A stretch of 64,000 nucleotides of DNA from Luteimonas arsenica (GCF_004352825.1 NZ_SJRW01000001.1:310001-374000), one strand, 5' to 3'. Positions 26,060 through 35,439 are shown, counted from the stretch's first letter. Notes: generated from the letters alone by a model not told the origin. A program made the numbers and translations.

Positions 26060-27335
26060 GAGCAGTCTGCGGCGGCGGATGGTGCAGGGGCTGCTGGCGT
26101 ACGCGCTGCTGGTTTCGGTGGCGGTGTACGGCTACGGCTTCCTGGTCAACGAGCGCGCCGAACAGCTGGTGTGGACGGCGCTGCTGGAGGCCGAGTTCGA
26201 CCACATCGAAGACCGCCGCGCGCTCTCCCCCGACGAGCGCTGGAGCGATACCGAGACCCTGTTCCTGTACGGCGACGAGGCCGCCAGCCCGCTGCCGGAC
26301 GCACTGCGCGGCCTGGCGCCCGGGTTGCATGACGAGGTGGTGTTCGGCGGCAAGGAATGGGTGGTGCTGGTGCGCGAGGTGGACGGCCGCCCGTGGGCGC
26401 TGGCGCTGGACATCGGCGATTTCGAGCGGCGGGAAATCTTCGTCGCCGCCAGCGTGCTGGCCGCGATGCTGGTGATGGTGGCGCTGCTGGGCCTGGCGAT
26501 CGGCTGGGGCGTCGACCGGCTGATGCGGCCGATGCGCGAGTTCGCGCAGGACATCGCGGGCCTGAGCCCGGACCGGGCCGGCCAGCGCATCGCGCTGCCC
26601 GCGGACGCCAGCACCGAGCTGGCGGTGATCGCCGATGCGCTCAACGACTTCATCGTGCGCAACGAGCAGTACGTCGAGCGCGAGCGGGCCTTCATCGACA
26701 GCATGAGCCACGAGCTGCGCACGCCGGTGTCGGTGATCGCCGGCGCGGCCGAGCTGGCGGCCGCGCAGCCCGGCGTCCCGGACGCCGCGCGCCAGCAGAT
26801 CGCGCGCATCCGCCGCACCGGGCACGAGGTCGAGCGGCTGATCGCGCTGCTGCTGGTGCTGGCCAAGGACCCCGGGCGGCTGGCGCGGTCCAGCGACTGG
26901 ATCGATCTGGCCGAGCTGCTGCCCGAGATCATCGACGACCACCTGCCGATGGCGCGCGAGAAGGGCCTGGCGGTGGTGCTGGACGCGCCGGAGCGCTGCG
27001 ACATCCTGGCGCCGCTGCCGGTGGTCCAGGCCGCGATCGGCAACCTGTTGCGCAACGCCATCGAGAACAGCGACAGCGGCACGATCGACATCCGCGTCGA
27101 CGGTGGCGCCGTGGTCATCGACGATCCCGGCCACGGCATGACGCCCGAGGAGATCAGCGCGATCTATGCGCGCATGGCGCGCGGTGGCGGCGGTCGCGAG
27201 CGCGGCGGCATCGGCCTGGACCTGATCTCGCGCCTGTGCGGGCATCTCGGCTGGACGCTGGACATCGCATCGCGGCCGGGGCAGGGCACGACCACGCGCC
27301 TGGACCTGTCGGCGGCGCGCGGCGCCCGCGGATAG
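26049..27335 (+). CDS. Sensor histidine kinase (HisKA type), partner of the preceding regulator
   Basis: 428 residues. Membrane segments at about 12-34 and 137-160 enclose a roughly 100-residue periplasmic sensor rich in Asp and Glu. A HAMP-like linker follows, then the phosphoacceptor box SMSHELRTPVSVIAGA (His near 222) and a HATPase domain with the N box in LLRNAIENSD, G1 DDPGHGM and G2 RGGIGLDLISRL. The ATG at 26049 lies 11 bases inside the regulator gene. An acidic periplasmic sensor is seen in PhoQ-like kinases that sense cations or peptides; I can only suggest this. Confidence 0.92.
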   Translation: MPARSSLRRRMVQGLLAYALLVSVAVYGYGFLVNERAEQLVWTALLEAEFDHIEDRRALSPDERWSDTETLFLYGDEAASPLPDALRGLAPGLHDEVVFGGKEWVVLVREVDGRPWALALDIGDFERREIFVAASVLAAMLVMVALLGLAIGWGVDRLMRPMREFAQDIAGLSPDRAGQRIALPADASTELAVIADALNDFIVRNEQYVERERAFIDSMSHELRTPVSVIAGAAELAAAQPGVPDAARQQIARIRRTGHEVERLIALLLVLAKDPGRLARSSDWIDLAELLPEIIDDHLPMAREKGLAVVLDAPERCDILAPLPVVQAAIGNLLRNAIENSDSGTIDIRVDGGAVVIDDPGHGMTPEEISAIYARMARGGGGRERGGIGLDLISRLCGHLGWTLDIASRPGQGTTTRLDLSAARGARG

Positions 27336-27391
27336 CGCCGCGCCCGCGCCCGGGGCGACAATGGGCGTCCCCGAAGCCGAGGAGGCGCCGC

Positions 27392-28081
27392 GTGTCCTTT
27401 CCGTATGCCCTGGTGCTGTTCGACCTCGACGGCACCCTGGTCGACAGCGCCGCCGACATCGCCGAGGCGGTGAACCGCACCCTCGACGAACTTGGCCACG
27501 CCCGCGAGGACGAGGCCACCGTGCGCTCGTGGATCGGCCTGGGCACGCGCGTACTGCTCGAAAGCGCCCTGCGCCATGCCGGCAGCACTGCCGACGTGGA
27601 CGCGGTGATGCCGCGGCTGATGGTCCACTACGAGGACTGCCTGCTGCTGCACGCGCGCCTCTATCCCGGCACCGTCGAAGCGCTCGATGCGCTGGCAGAC
27701 GCCGGCGTGGCGATGTCGATGGCGACCAACAAGCCCGAGCGCATGGCGCGCGTGCTGGCCGACGCCATGGGCATCGACCGTTATTTCACGCATGTCGTCG
27801 GCGGCGACACGCTTGCCGAACGCAAGCCGCACGCGATGCCGCTGCTGCACCTGGCGGCGTTGCACGGCGTGGCTGCCGCGGACACGCTGATGGTCGGCGA
27901 TTCCGAGGCCGACGCCGGCGCCGCGAAGGCCGCCGGCATGGACCTGGTGCTGCTGCGCCACGGCTATCCGCGCGACTTCGACCTGGAAAGCGCGGGTGCG
28001 GTGGCCGTGCTCGACGACCTGTCGACCCTGCCGTCCCTCAGCCCCCCGCCCGACACCGCCCCGTCCGACACCGTCCTGTAG
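27392..28081 (+). CDS. gph: Phosphoglycolate phosphatase (HAD family)
   Basis: 229 residues. HAD motif I is FDLDGTLVDSA (both Asp present), motif II ATNKPERM, motif III lysine in AERKPH, and motif IV GDSEADAGAAKAAG. The cap domain between residues 20 and 90 is the helical C1 type of Gph, which removes 2-phosphoglycolate produced in DNA repair. The start is GTG at 27392 with GGAGG seven bases upstream; no in-frame ATG is close. The TAG stop at 28079-28081 lies inside the left arm of a REP doublet, and the last residues (PPPDTAPSDTVL) look like a non-conserved tail. Confidence 0.9.
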   Translation: MSFPYALVLFDLDGTLVDSAADIAEAVNRTLDELGHAREDEATVRSWIGLGTRVLLESALRHAGSTADVDAVMPRLMVHYEDCLLLHARLYPGTVEALDALADAGVAMSMATNKPERMARVLADAMGIDRYFTHVVGGDTLAERKPHAMPLLHLAALHGVAAADTLMVGDSEADAGAAKAAGMDLVLLRHGYPRDFDLESAGAVAVLDDLSTLPSLSPPPDTAPSDTVL

Positions 28082-28175
28082 GAGCAGCTACAGCTGCGAC
28101 TCCGAGGTCACATTCCATGTGACCTTTGGTGATCCGTCGCGAGGTCGGGGTCGCAGCTGTAGCTGCTCCTACAGG
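28075..28175. repeat. REP doublet (REPIN-like) after gph
   Basis: Two 26-base arms are perfect inverted copies: 28075-28100 (begins CCTGTAGGAGCAGCTACAGC) and 28150-28175. Each arm has the GTAGGAGC head followed by a small palindrome (GCAGCT-AC-AGCTGC), the REP structure of pseudomonads and xanthomonads. The 49-base spacer holds a further small inverted pair (AGGTCACA...TGTGACCT, 28104-28124). Such elements are moved by RAYT transposases; none is in the window. It may also end or stabilise gph and btuB transcripts. Confidence 0.85.
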
Positions 28176-28229
28176 GGGTGCGGTGCTGTGCGATGCAGGG
28201 CGGCGCGGGGCAGCCTGCGCTTCCTAGGC

Positions 28230-30107
28230 TCAGTTGGCGGGGGCGTAGCGCAGCGTCAGGCCGTATTCGCGGCCGGGCTGGTTGTACCAGGCGATGGTCT
28301 CGTACTCGCGGTCGAACACGTTCGAGGCCCGCGCCTGCAGCGTCCAGTCGGCGTTGATCGCGTACTCCACGCGCAGGTCGAGCGTGCCGTATCCGCCCAG
28401 GCGCACCAGGTTGGCGGCGTCGTCATAGCGCTCGCCGCTGCCGAAGCCGGTCACGCCCACGCGGAAGGCGCCGAAGGCGCGGTCCACGTCCACGCGCGCG
28501 GTGTTGCGCGAGCGCCGCGGCAGCCAGTGGTCGTGGTTGGCGCCGGCGCTGCGGTTGCGCGGGTCGATGTGGCTGAGCTCGGCGTTGATGTCCCAGCCGG
28601 CCAGCGACACGAAGCCGGTCAGCTCGGCGCCGCGGATGCGCGCCTCTTCGACGTTGAGCAGGGCGAAGTTCGTGTCGTAGCCGATCAGTTCGTCGATGTC
28701 GGTCTGGAACACGTTGAAGGTCCAGTTCCAGCCCTGGCCGAACTGCGCGATGCCCAGGTTCAGCGTCGTCGACTCCTCCGGCTCCAGGTCCGGATTGCCG
28801 TAGACCGGGTAGTACAGGTCGTTGAAGGTCGGCACCTTGAAGCCGGTGCCGGCGCTGGCGGTGAAGCGGAAGCCGTCGCCGAACTTCAGGCCGTAGCCGA
28901 GGCTGCCGGTGGCGTGGCCGCCGAACTGCTCGTTGTCGTCGTGGCGGACGCTGGCGTCCAGGCTGTGCGCGCCGAAGCTGCCCTGGTACGCCAGGAACAG
29001 GCCGGTGTTGTCGCGGTCCTTGACGGTGAAGTCGGTGCTGCCGGTGACCTTGTCGCGCAGCCAGTCGACGCCGGTGCTGAGCAGCTGGCCTTCGCCGACG
29101 CTGAAGTCGCCCTGCACCGAGGCGGTGTCGCGGCGGGTCTCGAAGTTGCTGGCGAAGGTCCGCGTGCCGGTGGCGTGGTCGTAAAAATGGTTGTCCGACT
29201 TGTCGTCGGCGCGGCCGATGCGGACGTTGACGTCGGTCCCCTGGTTCGGGCGCCAGCCGAGGCGGCCACCGAAGACCTGCTGCCGGGTGTCGGCCTCGTT
29301 GCCGCCGAAGATGCTGCCGTCGTATTCGTTGAAGGCGTCGGCCACCAGCACGTGGCCCTCCAGCTCCACGGTGTCGCCGAGCTTGCCGCCGCCGCGCACG
29401 CTCACCGAGGTGTTGCGGTAGCCGTCGCGGTCGGGTTCGTCGGCGAAGCAGCCCGCGCCCCAGCCCTCGGCGGTGCCGCGGCAGGAGTCGATGCCGTCGG
29501 TGCGCTGCCAGGCGCCCTGGGCCTGGAACCAGCCGCGCTCGCCGGAGCTGCCGATGCCCGCGGCGGCCTGGCGCAGGCTGTTGCTGCCCACGCCCAGGCT
29601 GAAGTTGGAGCGCAGGCCTTCGCCCTCGCCGGCGCGGCGGGTGAAGATCTGGATCACGCCGCCGATGGCTTCGGAGCCGTACAGGCTCGAACGCGGGCCG
29701 CGCACGATCTCGATGCGCTCGATCTGGTCCAGCGGCAGGTCCTGGAACATCACCATGCCGGCGGTCGCCGAGCCGATGCGCACGCCGTCCACCATCACCA
29801 GCACGTGGTCGGACTCGGTGCCGCGCAGGAACACCGACGACAGCTTGCCGGGGCCGCCCTGGTTGGCGAGGTTGATGCCGGCGCGGCCGCGCAGCAGCTC
29901 CACCAGCGAGGTGGCCTGGCTGCGCTCGATCACCGCGCGGTCGATCACCTGCACCGGGACGTTGGCGTCCTCGGCGTTGATCGCGGTGCGGGTGGCGGTG
30001 ACCACGACGGTGTCGAGGTCGGTGGCCTGGATCGCGCCGCTGGCCGCGGCGGCCGGGGACAGGGCGAGCGCCACTGCGAGGGACAGGATCTGGTGTTGCG
30101 GCTTCAT
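28230..30107 (-). CDS. btuB: TonB-dependent vitamin B12 receptor
   Basis: Outer-membrane transporter for cobalamin, 625 residues. A signal peptide (about 1-22) is followed by the TonB-box-like DTVVVTATR (32-40), a plug domain (about 45-160, with SSVFLRGTESDHVLVMVDGVR and RGPRSSLYGSEAIGGVI), and a 22-strand barrel with SADWT/TLQARASNVFDREY near the end. The C-terminus is RYAPAN, lacking the usual terminal aromatic residue. Assignment to cobalamin rests on the plug sequence and on the cobalamin riboswitch in its leader. No btuCDF genes are nearby. Confidence 0.94.
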   Translation of the reverse strand: MKPQHQILSLAVALALSPAAAASGAIQATDLDTVVVTATRTAINAEDANVPVQVIDRAVIERSQATSLVELLRGRAGINLANQGGPGKLSSVFLRGTESDHVLVMVDGVRIGSATAGMVMFQDLPLDQIERIEIVRGPRSSLYGSEAIGGVIQIFTRRAGEGEGLRSNFSLGVGSNSLRQAAAGIGSSGERGWFQAQGAWQRTDGIDSCRGTAEGWGAGCFADEPDRDGYRNTSVSVRGGGKLGDTVELEGHVLVADAFNEYDGSIFGGNEADTRQQVFGGRLGWRPNQGTDVNVRIGRADDKSDNHFYDHATGTRTFASNFETRRDTASVQGDFSVGEGQLLSTGVDWLRDKVTGSTDFTVKDRDNTGLFLAYQGSFGAHSLDASVRHDDNEQFGGHATGSLGYGLKFGDGFRFTASAGTGFKVPTFNDLYYPVYGNPDLEPEESTTLNLGIAQFGQGWNWTFNVFQTDIDELIGYDTNFALLNVEEARIRGAELTGFVSLAGWDINAELSHIDPRNRSAGANHDHWLPRRSRNTARVDVDRAFGAFRVGVTGFGSGERYDDAANLVRLGGYGTLDLRVEYAINADWTLQARASNVFDREYETIAWYNQPGREYGLTLRYAPAN

Positions 30108-30239
30108 CGGTCAATCTCCATGCATCGCGCACGCCCGCGCGACCGGGTCGGTGTGGGCTGCGTGCATGGGGAGCGACGGAAGGGAGACGTGCGGGTACAC
30201 GGCGCGCTGCCGCCGCGACGCCCTCCGCATCGCAACCAG

Positions 30240-30466
30240 TCATCCCTCTGGCCGGTCTCCGGGCTTGCGGGAGGGCGTCGGGTCGGCGTGCCGACTCCAT
30301 GCCCGGCCCCGGCGCCTTCCCGTGCGAAGCACAGTGGCGGTTTGCCGGGGTGGATCCACGCTTACCGTTGCGGGGGCAGCGCCGGAATGCTTCCGCCGGC
30401 CATGGTGGCGGGCGGGAGGTCACCGGCTTCCCGTTTCAACCCTTGGGGGAATCCCCGCGGGTCACC
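30240..30466 (-). promoter_or_regulatory. Cobalamin riboswitch upstream of btuB
   Basis: Read on the minus strand, the 5' half contains GGGAAGCCGGTGA and GCGCTGCCCCCGCAACGGTA, then the B12-box core GCCACTG (near 30345), GGGAAGGCG, and the closing AGCCCGGAGACCGGCC (near 30250-30266). These are the conserved blocks of the class I cobalamin aptamer in the right order. The aptamer ends about 130 bases before the btuB ATG; binding of adenosylcobalamin would lower btuB expression. Confidence 0.93.
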
Positions 30467-30479
30467 AGAAAGTGGCGGC

Positions 30480-30509
30480 AGTCTAAGGCATCGGGGCGGG
30501 GCGCGCCAA
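30480..30509 (-). promoter_or_regulatory. Candidate sigma-70 promoter for the btuB leader
   Basis: Minus-strand TTGGCG (30504-30509) and TAGACT (30480-30485) are separated by 18 bases, placing the start near 30472, right at the 5' edge of the riboswitch. The fit to consensus is partial, but position supports it. The rest of 30510-30560 is GC-rich with a short GCAGCC run. Confidence 0.45.
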
Positions 30510-30560
30510 AACGCCCGGACACGGGTACCGGCGGCGGCCGCAGCCGCAGCCGCAGGGCCC

Positions 30561-30899
30561 TCAGTCGGCGTCGGGCTCGTCCTGCATCACGGTGGTGGTC
30601 ACCGGCCCGGCCGGCGGCCGGTTGCGCGGCGGCGGCAGGCCGGCGATGGCCTCTTCGGCGGCGGCCACCAGCTCGGCGCGGCGCGCCTCGGGCACCTCCT
30701 GCCAATGGCAGTCGCGCAGGGCCCCTTCCAGCGAATAGAGCAGGTTGAGGCTGGGCTTGAAGCCCGCGCGCTTGATGCGCATGAAGGCCTCCAGCGGGCC
30801 GGCCTCGATCAGGTCTTCGGGCGTCTTCAGCCCCACCTGGCGCAGCCATGCGGCCGATTTCGGCCCGATGTTGCGCATCTTGAGCGGCGGCGCACTCAC
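30561..30899 (-). CDS. TfoX C-terminal domain protein
   Basis: 112 residues. The first 80 match the TfoX_C helix-hairpin-helix-like domain: NIGPKSAAWLRQVGLKTPEDL, then FMRIKRAGFKPSLNLLYSLEGAL and CHWQEVP. The TfoX N-terminal domain linked to competence is absent, as in many free-standing TfoX_C proteins. The start is GTG overlapping the stop of the sulfoxide reductase gene (GTGA, 30896-30899); a later ATG at residue 8 is possible. The last 20 residues are Pro-rich. Function is not established. Confidence 0.82.
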   Translation of the reverse strand: MSAPPLKMRNIGPKSAAWLRQVGLKTPEDLIEAGPLEAFMRIKRAGFKPSLNLLYSLEGALRDCHWQEVPEARRAELVAAAEEAIAGLPPPRNRPPAGPVTTTVMQDEPDAD

Positions 30900-31381
30900 T
30901 GCCCCAGCGATTCCATGTACACGCGCGCGATCTCCTCGAGCCCCTGCTGGTCCTCAACGTCGAAACGGCCCGGAACCGGACTGTCGAGGTCGAACACCCC
31001 CACCAGGGCACCCTCGTGGAACAGCGGGACCACCAGCTCCGAGCGCGAGGCGGCGTCGCAGGCGATGTGGCCGGGGAAGGCTTCGACGTCTTCGACGCGC
31101 TGGGTTTCACCGCTGCGGGCCGCGGCCCCGCAGACCCCGCGGTCGAGCGGGATGCGCACGCAGGCCGGCTGGCCCTGGAAGGGGCCGACCACCAGTTCGG
31201 TGCCGTCGTAGAAGTAGAAGCCGGCCCAGTTGAGCTCCGGCAGGGCGTGGTAGACCAGCGCGGAGAGGTTGGCGGCGTTGGCGATGCGGTCGCGCTCGCC
31301 GTGCAGCAGGGCGCGGGCCTGGGCGGCGAGCTGGGCGTACTGCTCGGGCTTGCTGCCCGAAAGGGTCTGTGACGTGAACAT
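30896..31381 (-). CDS. msrC: Free methionine-R-sulfoxide reductase (GAF domain)
   Basis: Reduces free L-methionine-R-sulfoxide. The 161 residues are one GAF domain with the three signature cysteines Cys74 (QPACVRI), Cys84 (RGVCGAA) and Cys108 (GHIACDA), in the same 10 and 24 spacing as E. coli fRMsr. NWAGFYFYDG and VVPLFHEGALVGVFDLDSP are also family hallmarks. ATG at 31381; divergent from bioD across 115 bases. Coupled to the TfoX_C gene. Confidence 0.92.
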   Translation of the reverse strand: MFTSQTLSGSKPEQYAQLAAQARALLHGERDRIANAANLSALVYHALPELNWAGFYFYDGTELVVGPFQGQPACVRIPLDRGVCGAAARSGETQRVEDVEAFPGHIACDAASRSELVVPLFHEGALVGVFDLDSPVPGRFDVEDQQGLEEIARVYMESLGQ

Positions 31382-31496
31382 CCGCCCAGTCTAGGGCAAG
31401 CCGCCAGGCCGGTGCGGCGGCGTGCCCGTCGCCGCGCCTGTCGCGAAAGCGGCGCGATGCGTCGGGCGGTGATGGCGCGGTGTTTTTCGCGTAAAA

Positions 31497-32180
31497 ATGG
31501 CCACCATGGCCGCGACCACGTTCTTCATCACCGGCACCGACACCGGCATCGGCAAGACCCTGGCGTCCACCGCGCTGCTGCATGCGCTGCGCGCGCAGGG
31601 CCGTCGCGCATCCGGCATGAAGCCGGTGGCCGCCGGCTGCGAACCGGGCGACGGCGGCTGGCGCAACGCCGATGCGCTGGCGCTGCAGGCGGCCAGCCGG
31701 CCGCGGCCGCCCTACGCGGACGTGAACCCCTATCCGCTGCCCGAGCCGACCGCGCCGCAGCTGGCCGCGCGCATCGCGGGCATCCGCGTGTCGCCGGGCG
31801 TGCTCGCCGCCGCGCACGCGCGCATCGCCGCGAACTGCGACGTGGTGGTGGTGGAGGGCGCCGGCGGCTGGATGGCGCCGCTGGCCGACGGCCTGGAGCA
31901 CGCGCTGCTGGCGCGCTCGCTGGACGCCGACGTGGTCCTGGTGGTCGGCCTGCGCCTGGGCTGCCTCAACCACGCCCGGCTGTCGGCGCGCGCGATCGAG
32001 GACGACGGCCTGCGCCTGGCCGGCTGGATCGGCTCCACCCTGGAGCCGGACTTCAGCGCCGATTACCTGGCGCTGGTCGAAGACGCCCTGCCGGCACCCT
32101 GCCTCGGCGTGCTGCCGTACCTGCCCGAAGGCGACGCGCGCGCCGCCGCGAAGGCGCTGCGGCTGCCGGCCGGGGATTGA
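31497..32180 (+). CDS. bioD: Dethiobiotin synthetase
   Basis: Closes the ureido ring of dethiobiotin from diaminopelargonate, CO2 and ATP. 227 residues with the P-loop TGTDTGIGKT, KPVAAGC, and EGAGGWMAPL. These are the three classic BioD motifs. Two in-frame ATGs (31497 and 31506) are possible. The gene is alone here, not with bioABFC, as in other xanthomonads. It ends 24 bases before the convergent RND permease gene. Confidence 0.94.
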   Translation: MATMAATTFFITGTDTGIGKTLASTALLHALRAQGRRASGMKPVAAGCEPGDGGWRNADALALQAASRPRPPYADVNPYPLPEPTAPQLAARIAGIRVSPGVLAAAHARIAANCDVVVVEGAGGWMAPLADGLEHALLARSLDADVVLVVGLRLGCLNHARLSARAIEDDGLRLAGWIGSTLEPDFSADYLALVEDALPAPCLGVLPYLPEGDARAAAKALRLPAGD

Positions 32181-32204
32181 CCGGCAGCCGCGCGAGGCCT
32201 CGCC

Positions 32205-35200
32205 TCAGCCAGGCTGCGGCGAGGGCAGGGCGTCGTCGTCGGCATCGGCATCATCGACACTGCTTGCGTCCGCCTCGCGGTCGTGGCTGTGGTCGCGCGC
32301 CAGGTACAGGTAGAACGCCGGCAGCACGAACAGGGTGAAGGCGGTACCGATGGTCATGCCCGCGGCCACGGTCATGCCGATCGCGAAGCGCGCCGCCGCG
32401 CCCGGGCCGCTGGCGATCAGCAGCGGGATCATCGCGAACACCAGCGCGGCGGTGGTCATCAGCACCGGACGCAGGCGGATACCGGCGGCCTCCTCGATCG
32501 CCTCGCGCTTCGACAGCCCCTGCTCGAGCTGCAGCTTGTTGGCGAACTCCACGATCAGGATGCCGTGCTTGGCGATCACGCCGACCAGGGTCACCAGGCC
32601 GACCTGGGTGTAGATGTTGATGCTCATGCCGGGGAAGGCTTCGATCCCGGCCATCTGCAGCACCCCGGACAGCAGCGCCAGGGCGTTGAGCACCAGCAGT
32701 GCGCCGCTGATCGCCATGGGCACGGTGACCAGCATGATCAGCGCGTCGCGGAAGCTTTCGAACTGCGCGGCCAGCACCAGGAAGATCACGATCAGCGCCA
32801 GCAGCAGGGTCACCAGCATGCCGGTGCCTTCCTGCTTGAACTGCCGCGACTCGCCGGCGTAATCGACGCTGTAGCCCTGCGGCAGCACCTCCGCCGCGGC
32901 CTGCTCCAGCACCCGCAGCGCATCGCCCTTGGACACGCCCGGGCGCGGCATGAAGGTGATCGCCACCGCGTTGAGCTGCTGGAAGCGCTTGAGGTTCTGC
33001 GGCTGCACGCTTTCCTTCAGGGTTACCAGGGTCGACAGCGGGATCAGCTCGCCGTCGCGGGTGCGGGTGTAGTAGTTCTCCAGCTGCGCGGCGTTGAGCC
33101 GGTCGCTGCGCTGCACCTGCGGGATCACCCGGTAGGAGCGGTTCTCCATCGCGAAGCGGTTGACGTAGCCACCGGCCAGCAGCGCCGACATGTCCGCGGC
33201 GAGCGTGCGCATGTCGATGCCGAGCATCGCCGCCTTGTCGCGGTCGACCTGCACCTCGATGCGCGGGCTGTCGAGCTTGAGGTCGGTGTCGAGGAAGATG
33301 AAGCGGCTGCTCGCCTGCGCGCGCTCGACGATGGCACCGGCCAGTTCGGCCAGCTGCTCCGACGAGCCGATGCCGCCGATCAGGAACTCGCCGCCGCCGT
33401 CGCCGCCGGCGCTGGGCAGCGAGGGCGGGACCTGGGCGAAGAAGTTCAGGCCGGTGATCTCGGCCAGCTTCGGCTGGATGTCCTGCTGCAGCACCTGGTT
33501 GGTGGAGCGGCTGCGCTGGCTCCACGGTTCCATGATGAAGCCGGCGATCGCGGCCATGCCGCTGCCCGGGCCCATGCCGCCGTTGATCAGGAACACGTCG
33601 CCGAGTTCGTCGATCTCCTCGGGCAGCGAGTTGACCGATTCCGTGTAGCGCTCGATGAAGTCGAGCGTGACCGGCGCGTCGGCGAAGGCGACGCCGAAAA
33701 TGAAGCCCTCGTCCTCCATCGGCGCCGGTTCCTTGGGCGCGATCATGTACAGCGCCACGCAGGAAGCGAACACCAGCGCGCCGAAGACCGCGATCACGCC
33801 CTTGGTCTCAAGCGCACCGTGCAGCTTGCCCTGGTAGGCGGCATGCAGGCGGTCGAAGCGCGCATCCAGCCAGGCCTCCAGCCGGCCCTTCTCGTGGCCG
33901 TCGCCGTGGGCCTTGAGCAGGCGCGAGGACATCATCGGCGACAGCGTCAGCGCGACCACGCCCGACAGCAGCACCGAGCCGGCCAGGGTGAAGGCGAACT
34001 CGGTGAACAGCACGCCGGTCAGGCCGCCCTGGAAGCCGATCGGCACGTACACCGCCACCAGCGTCGTGGTCATCGCCACCACCGGCCAGGCCAGCTCGCG
34101 CGCGCCGCGGAGCGCGGCATCGCGCGGGGTCATGCCCTCTTCGATGTGGCGGTGGATGTTCTCCAGCACGATGATCGCGTCGTCGACCACGATGCCGATC
34201 GCCAGCACCATCGCCAGCAGGGTCAGCAGGTTGATGGTGAAGCCCATCAGCAGCATCAGGAACAGCGCGCCGACGAGTGACAGCGGCACCGCGATCGCCG
34301 GGATCAGCACGCTGCGCAGCGAGCCCAGGAACAGGTAGATCACCACGATCACGATCACCAGCGCCTCGATGATCGTGCGCACCACCTCGTTGATCGCGTC
34401 CTGGATCGCCTCGGTGCTGTCGTAGGGGATGGTGGCCTCGATGCCCTCGGGCAGCTGCGGCAGGATCTCCTCGTCCCAGACCCGGCGGACTTCTGCGATC
34501 ACGTCCAGGGAATTGGCGTCGGGCGAGACGAAGATGCCCATGAAGGTCGCCGCCTCGCCGTTGATGCGCACCGAGGTGTCGTAGTTCTCCGAACCCAGCT
34601 CGACGTCGGCGATGTCGCCCAGGCGCACGATCGCGCCTTCGGATTCACGCACCACCAGCGACCGGAACTCCTCCGGCGTGCGCATGTCGGTGCGCGCGGT
34701 CAGGTCGACCGACACCATCTGCCCGCGGGTCGAGCCGAGCGCGGCCAGCACGTTGTTCGACTGCAGCGCCGCGTGTGCGTCGCTGGCGGTCACGCCCAGC
34801 GCGTTCATGCGGTCGGGCTTGAGCCACACCCGCATCGCGAACGAACCCGAGCCCATGATCTCCGCGCGCTGCACGCCGGGGATGGTGGAGATGCGCGGCT
34901 CGACCACGCGGGTCAGGTAGTCGGTGATCTGGTTGTTGCTGAGCTGTTCGCTGGCGAACGAGGTGTACATCGCCGCCATCTGCTGGCCCTGCTGCAGGTC
35001 GATCACCGGATCCTCGGATTCGGCCGGCAGCTGGCTGCGCAGCTTGTTCACCTTGGCCGCGATCTGGGTCAGGGCCTCGTTGGCGTCGTAGTCCAGGCGG
35101 ATGTAGGCCTGGATGATGCCCACGCCCGCGGTGCTGGTGGAGGTGATGTAGTCGATGCCCTCCGCACTGGCGACCTCGCGCTCGAGCGGGGTGACGATGA

Positions 35201-35384
35201 AGCCCTGGATCAGGTTCGCGTCGGCGCCGAAGTAGGACACGCTGACGGTCACCACCGCGTTCTGCAGCTCCGGGTACTGGCGCACGTTGAGCTCGGTGAA
35301 CGAGCGGATGCCCAGCAGCAGGATGAACAGGCTGACGACCATCGCCAGGATCGGCTTCTTGATGAAGATGTCGGTGAATTTCAT
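32205..35384 (-). CDS. RND efflux permease, HAE1 family (system A)
   Basis: 1059 residues with the twelve-helix, two-porter-lobe layout of AcrB-type pumps. The N-terminus MKFTDIFIKKPILAMVVSL and the fourth helix LAIGIVVDDAIIVLENIHRH, with its proton-relay Asp pair, are diagnostic. The sequence flavour (RSFTELNVRQYPELQNAVVTV) is nearer to MdtC/MexK/MexW-like pumps than to AcrB. A short acidic tail (DADADDDALPSP) ends the protein. It follows its adaptor by 55 bases. Substrates are probably drugs or detergents but cannot be read from sequence. Confidence 0.93.
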   Translation of the reverse strand: MKFTDIFIKKPILAMVVSLFILLLGIRSFTELNVRQYPELQNAVVTVSVSYFGADANLIQGFIVTPLEREVASAEGIDYITSTSTAGVGIIQAYIRLDYDANEALTQIAAKVNKLRSQLPAESEDPVIDLQQGQQMAAMYTSFASEQLSNNQITDYLTRVVEPRISTIPGVQRAEIMGSGSFAMRVWLKPDRMNALGVTASDAHAALQSNNVLAALGSTRGQMVSVDLTARTDMRTPEEFRSLVVRESEGAIVRLGDIADVELGSENYDTSVRINGEAATFMGIFVSPDANSLDVIAEVRRVWDEEILPQLPEGIEATIPYDSTEAIQDAINEVVRTIIEALVIVIVVIYLFLGSLRSVLIPAIAVPLSLVGALFLMLLMGFTINLLTLLAMVLAIGIVVDDAIIVLENIHRHIEEGMTPRDAALRGARELAWPVVAMTTTLVAVYVPIGFQGGLTGVLFTEFAFTLAGSVLLSGVVALTLSPMMSSRLLKAHGDGHEKGRLEAWLDARFDRLHAAYQGKLHGALETKGVIAVFGALVFASCVALYMIAPKEPAPMEDEGFIFGVAFADAPVTLDFIERYTESVNSLPEEIDELGDVFLINGGMGPGSGMAAIAGFIMEPWSQRSRSTNQVLQQDIQPKLAEITGLNFFAQVPPSLPSAGGDGGGEFLIGGIGSSEQLAELAGAIVERAQASSRFIFLDTDLKLDSPRIEVQVDRDKAAMLGIDMRTLAADMSALLAGGYVNRFAMENRSYRVIPQVQRSDRLNAAQLENYYTRTRDGELIPLSTLVTLKESVQPQNLKRFQQLNAVAITFMPRPGVSKGDALRVLEQAAAEVLPQGYSVDYAGESRQFKQEGTGMLVTLLLALIVIFLVLAAQFESFRDALIMLVTVPMAISGALLVLNALALLSGVLQMAGIEAFPGMSINIYTQVGLVTLVGVIAKHGILIVEFANKLQLEQGLSKREAIEEAAGIRLRPVLMTTAALVFAMIPLLIASGPGAAARFAIGMTVAAGMTIGTAFTLFVLPAFYLYLARDHSHDREADASSVDDADADDDALPSPQPG

Positions 35385-35439
35385 CGGGATCTCCGGCCGT
35401 CGCGCGGACGCGCGGCGGCGGGTGGGGGCGGGGCCGCGC

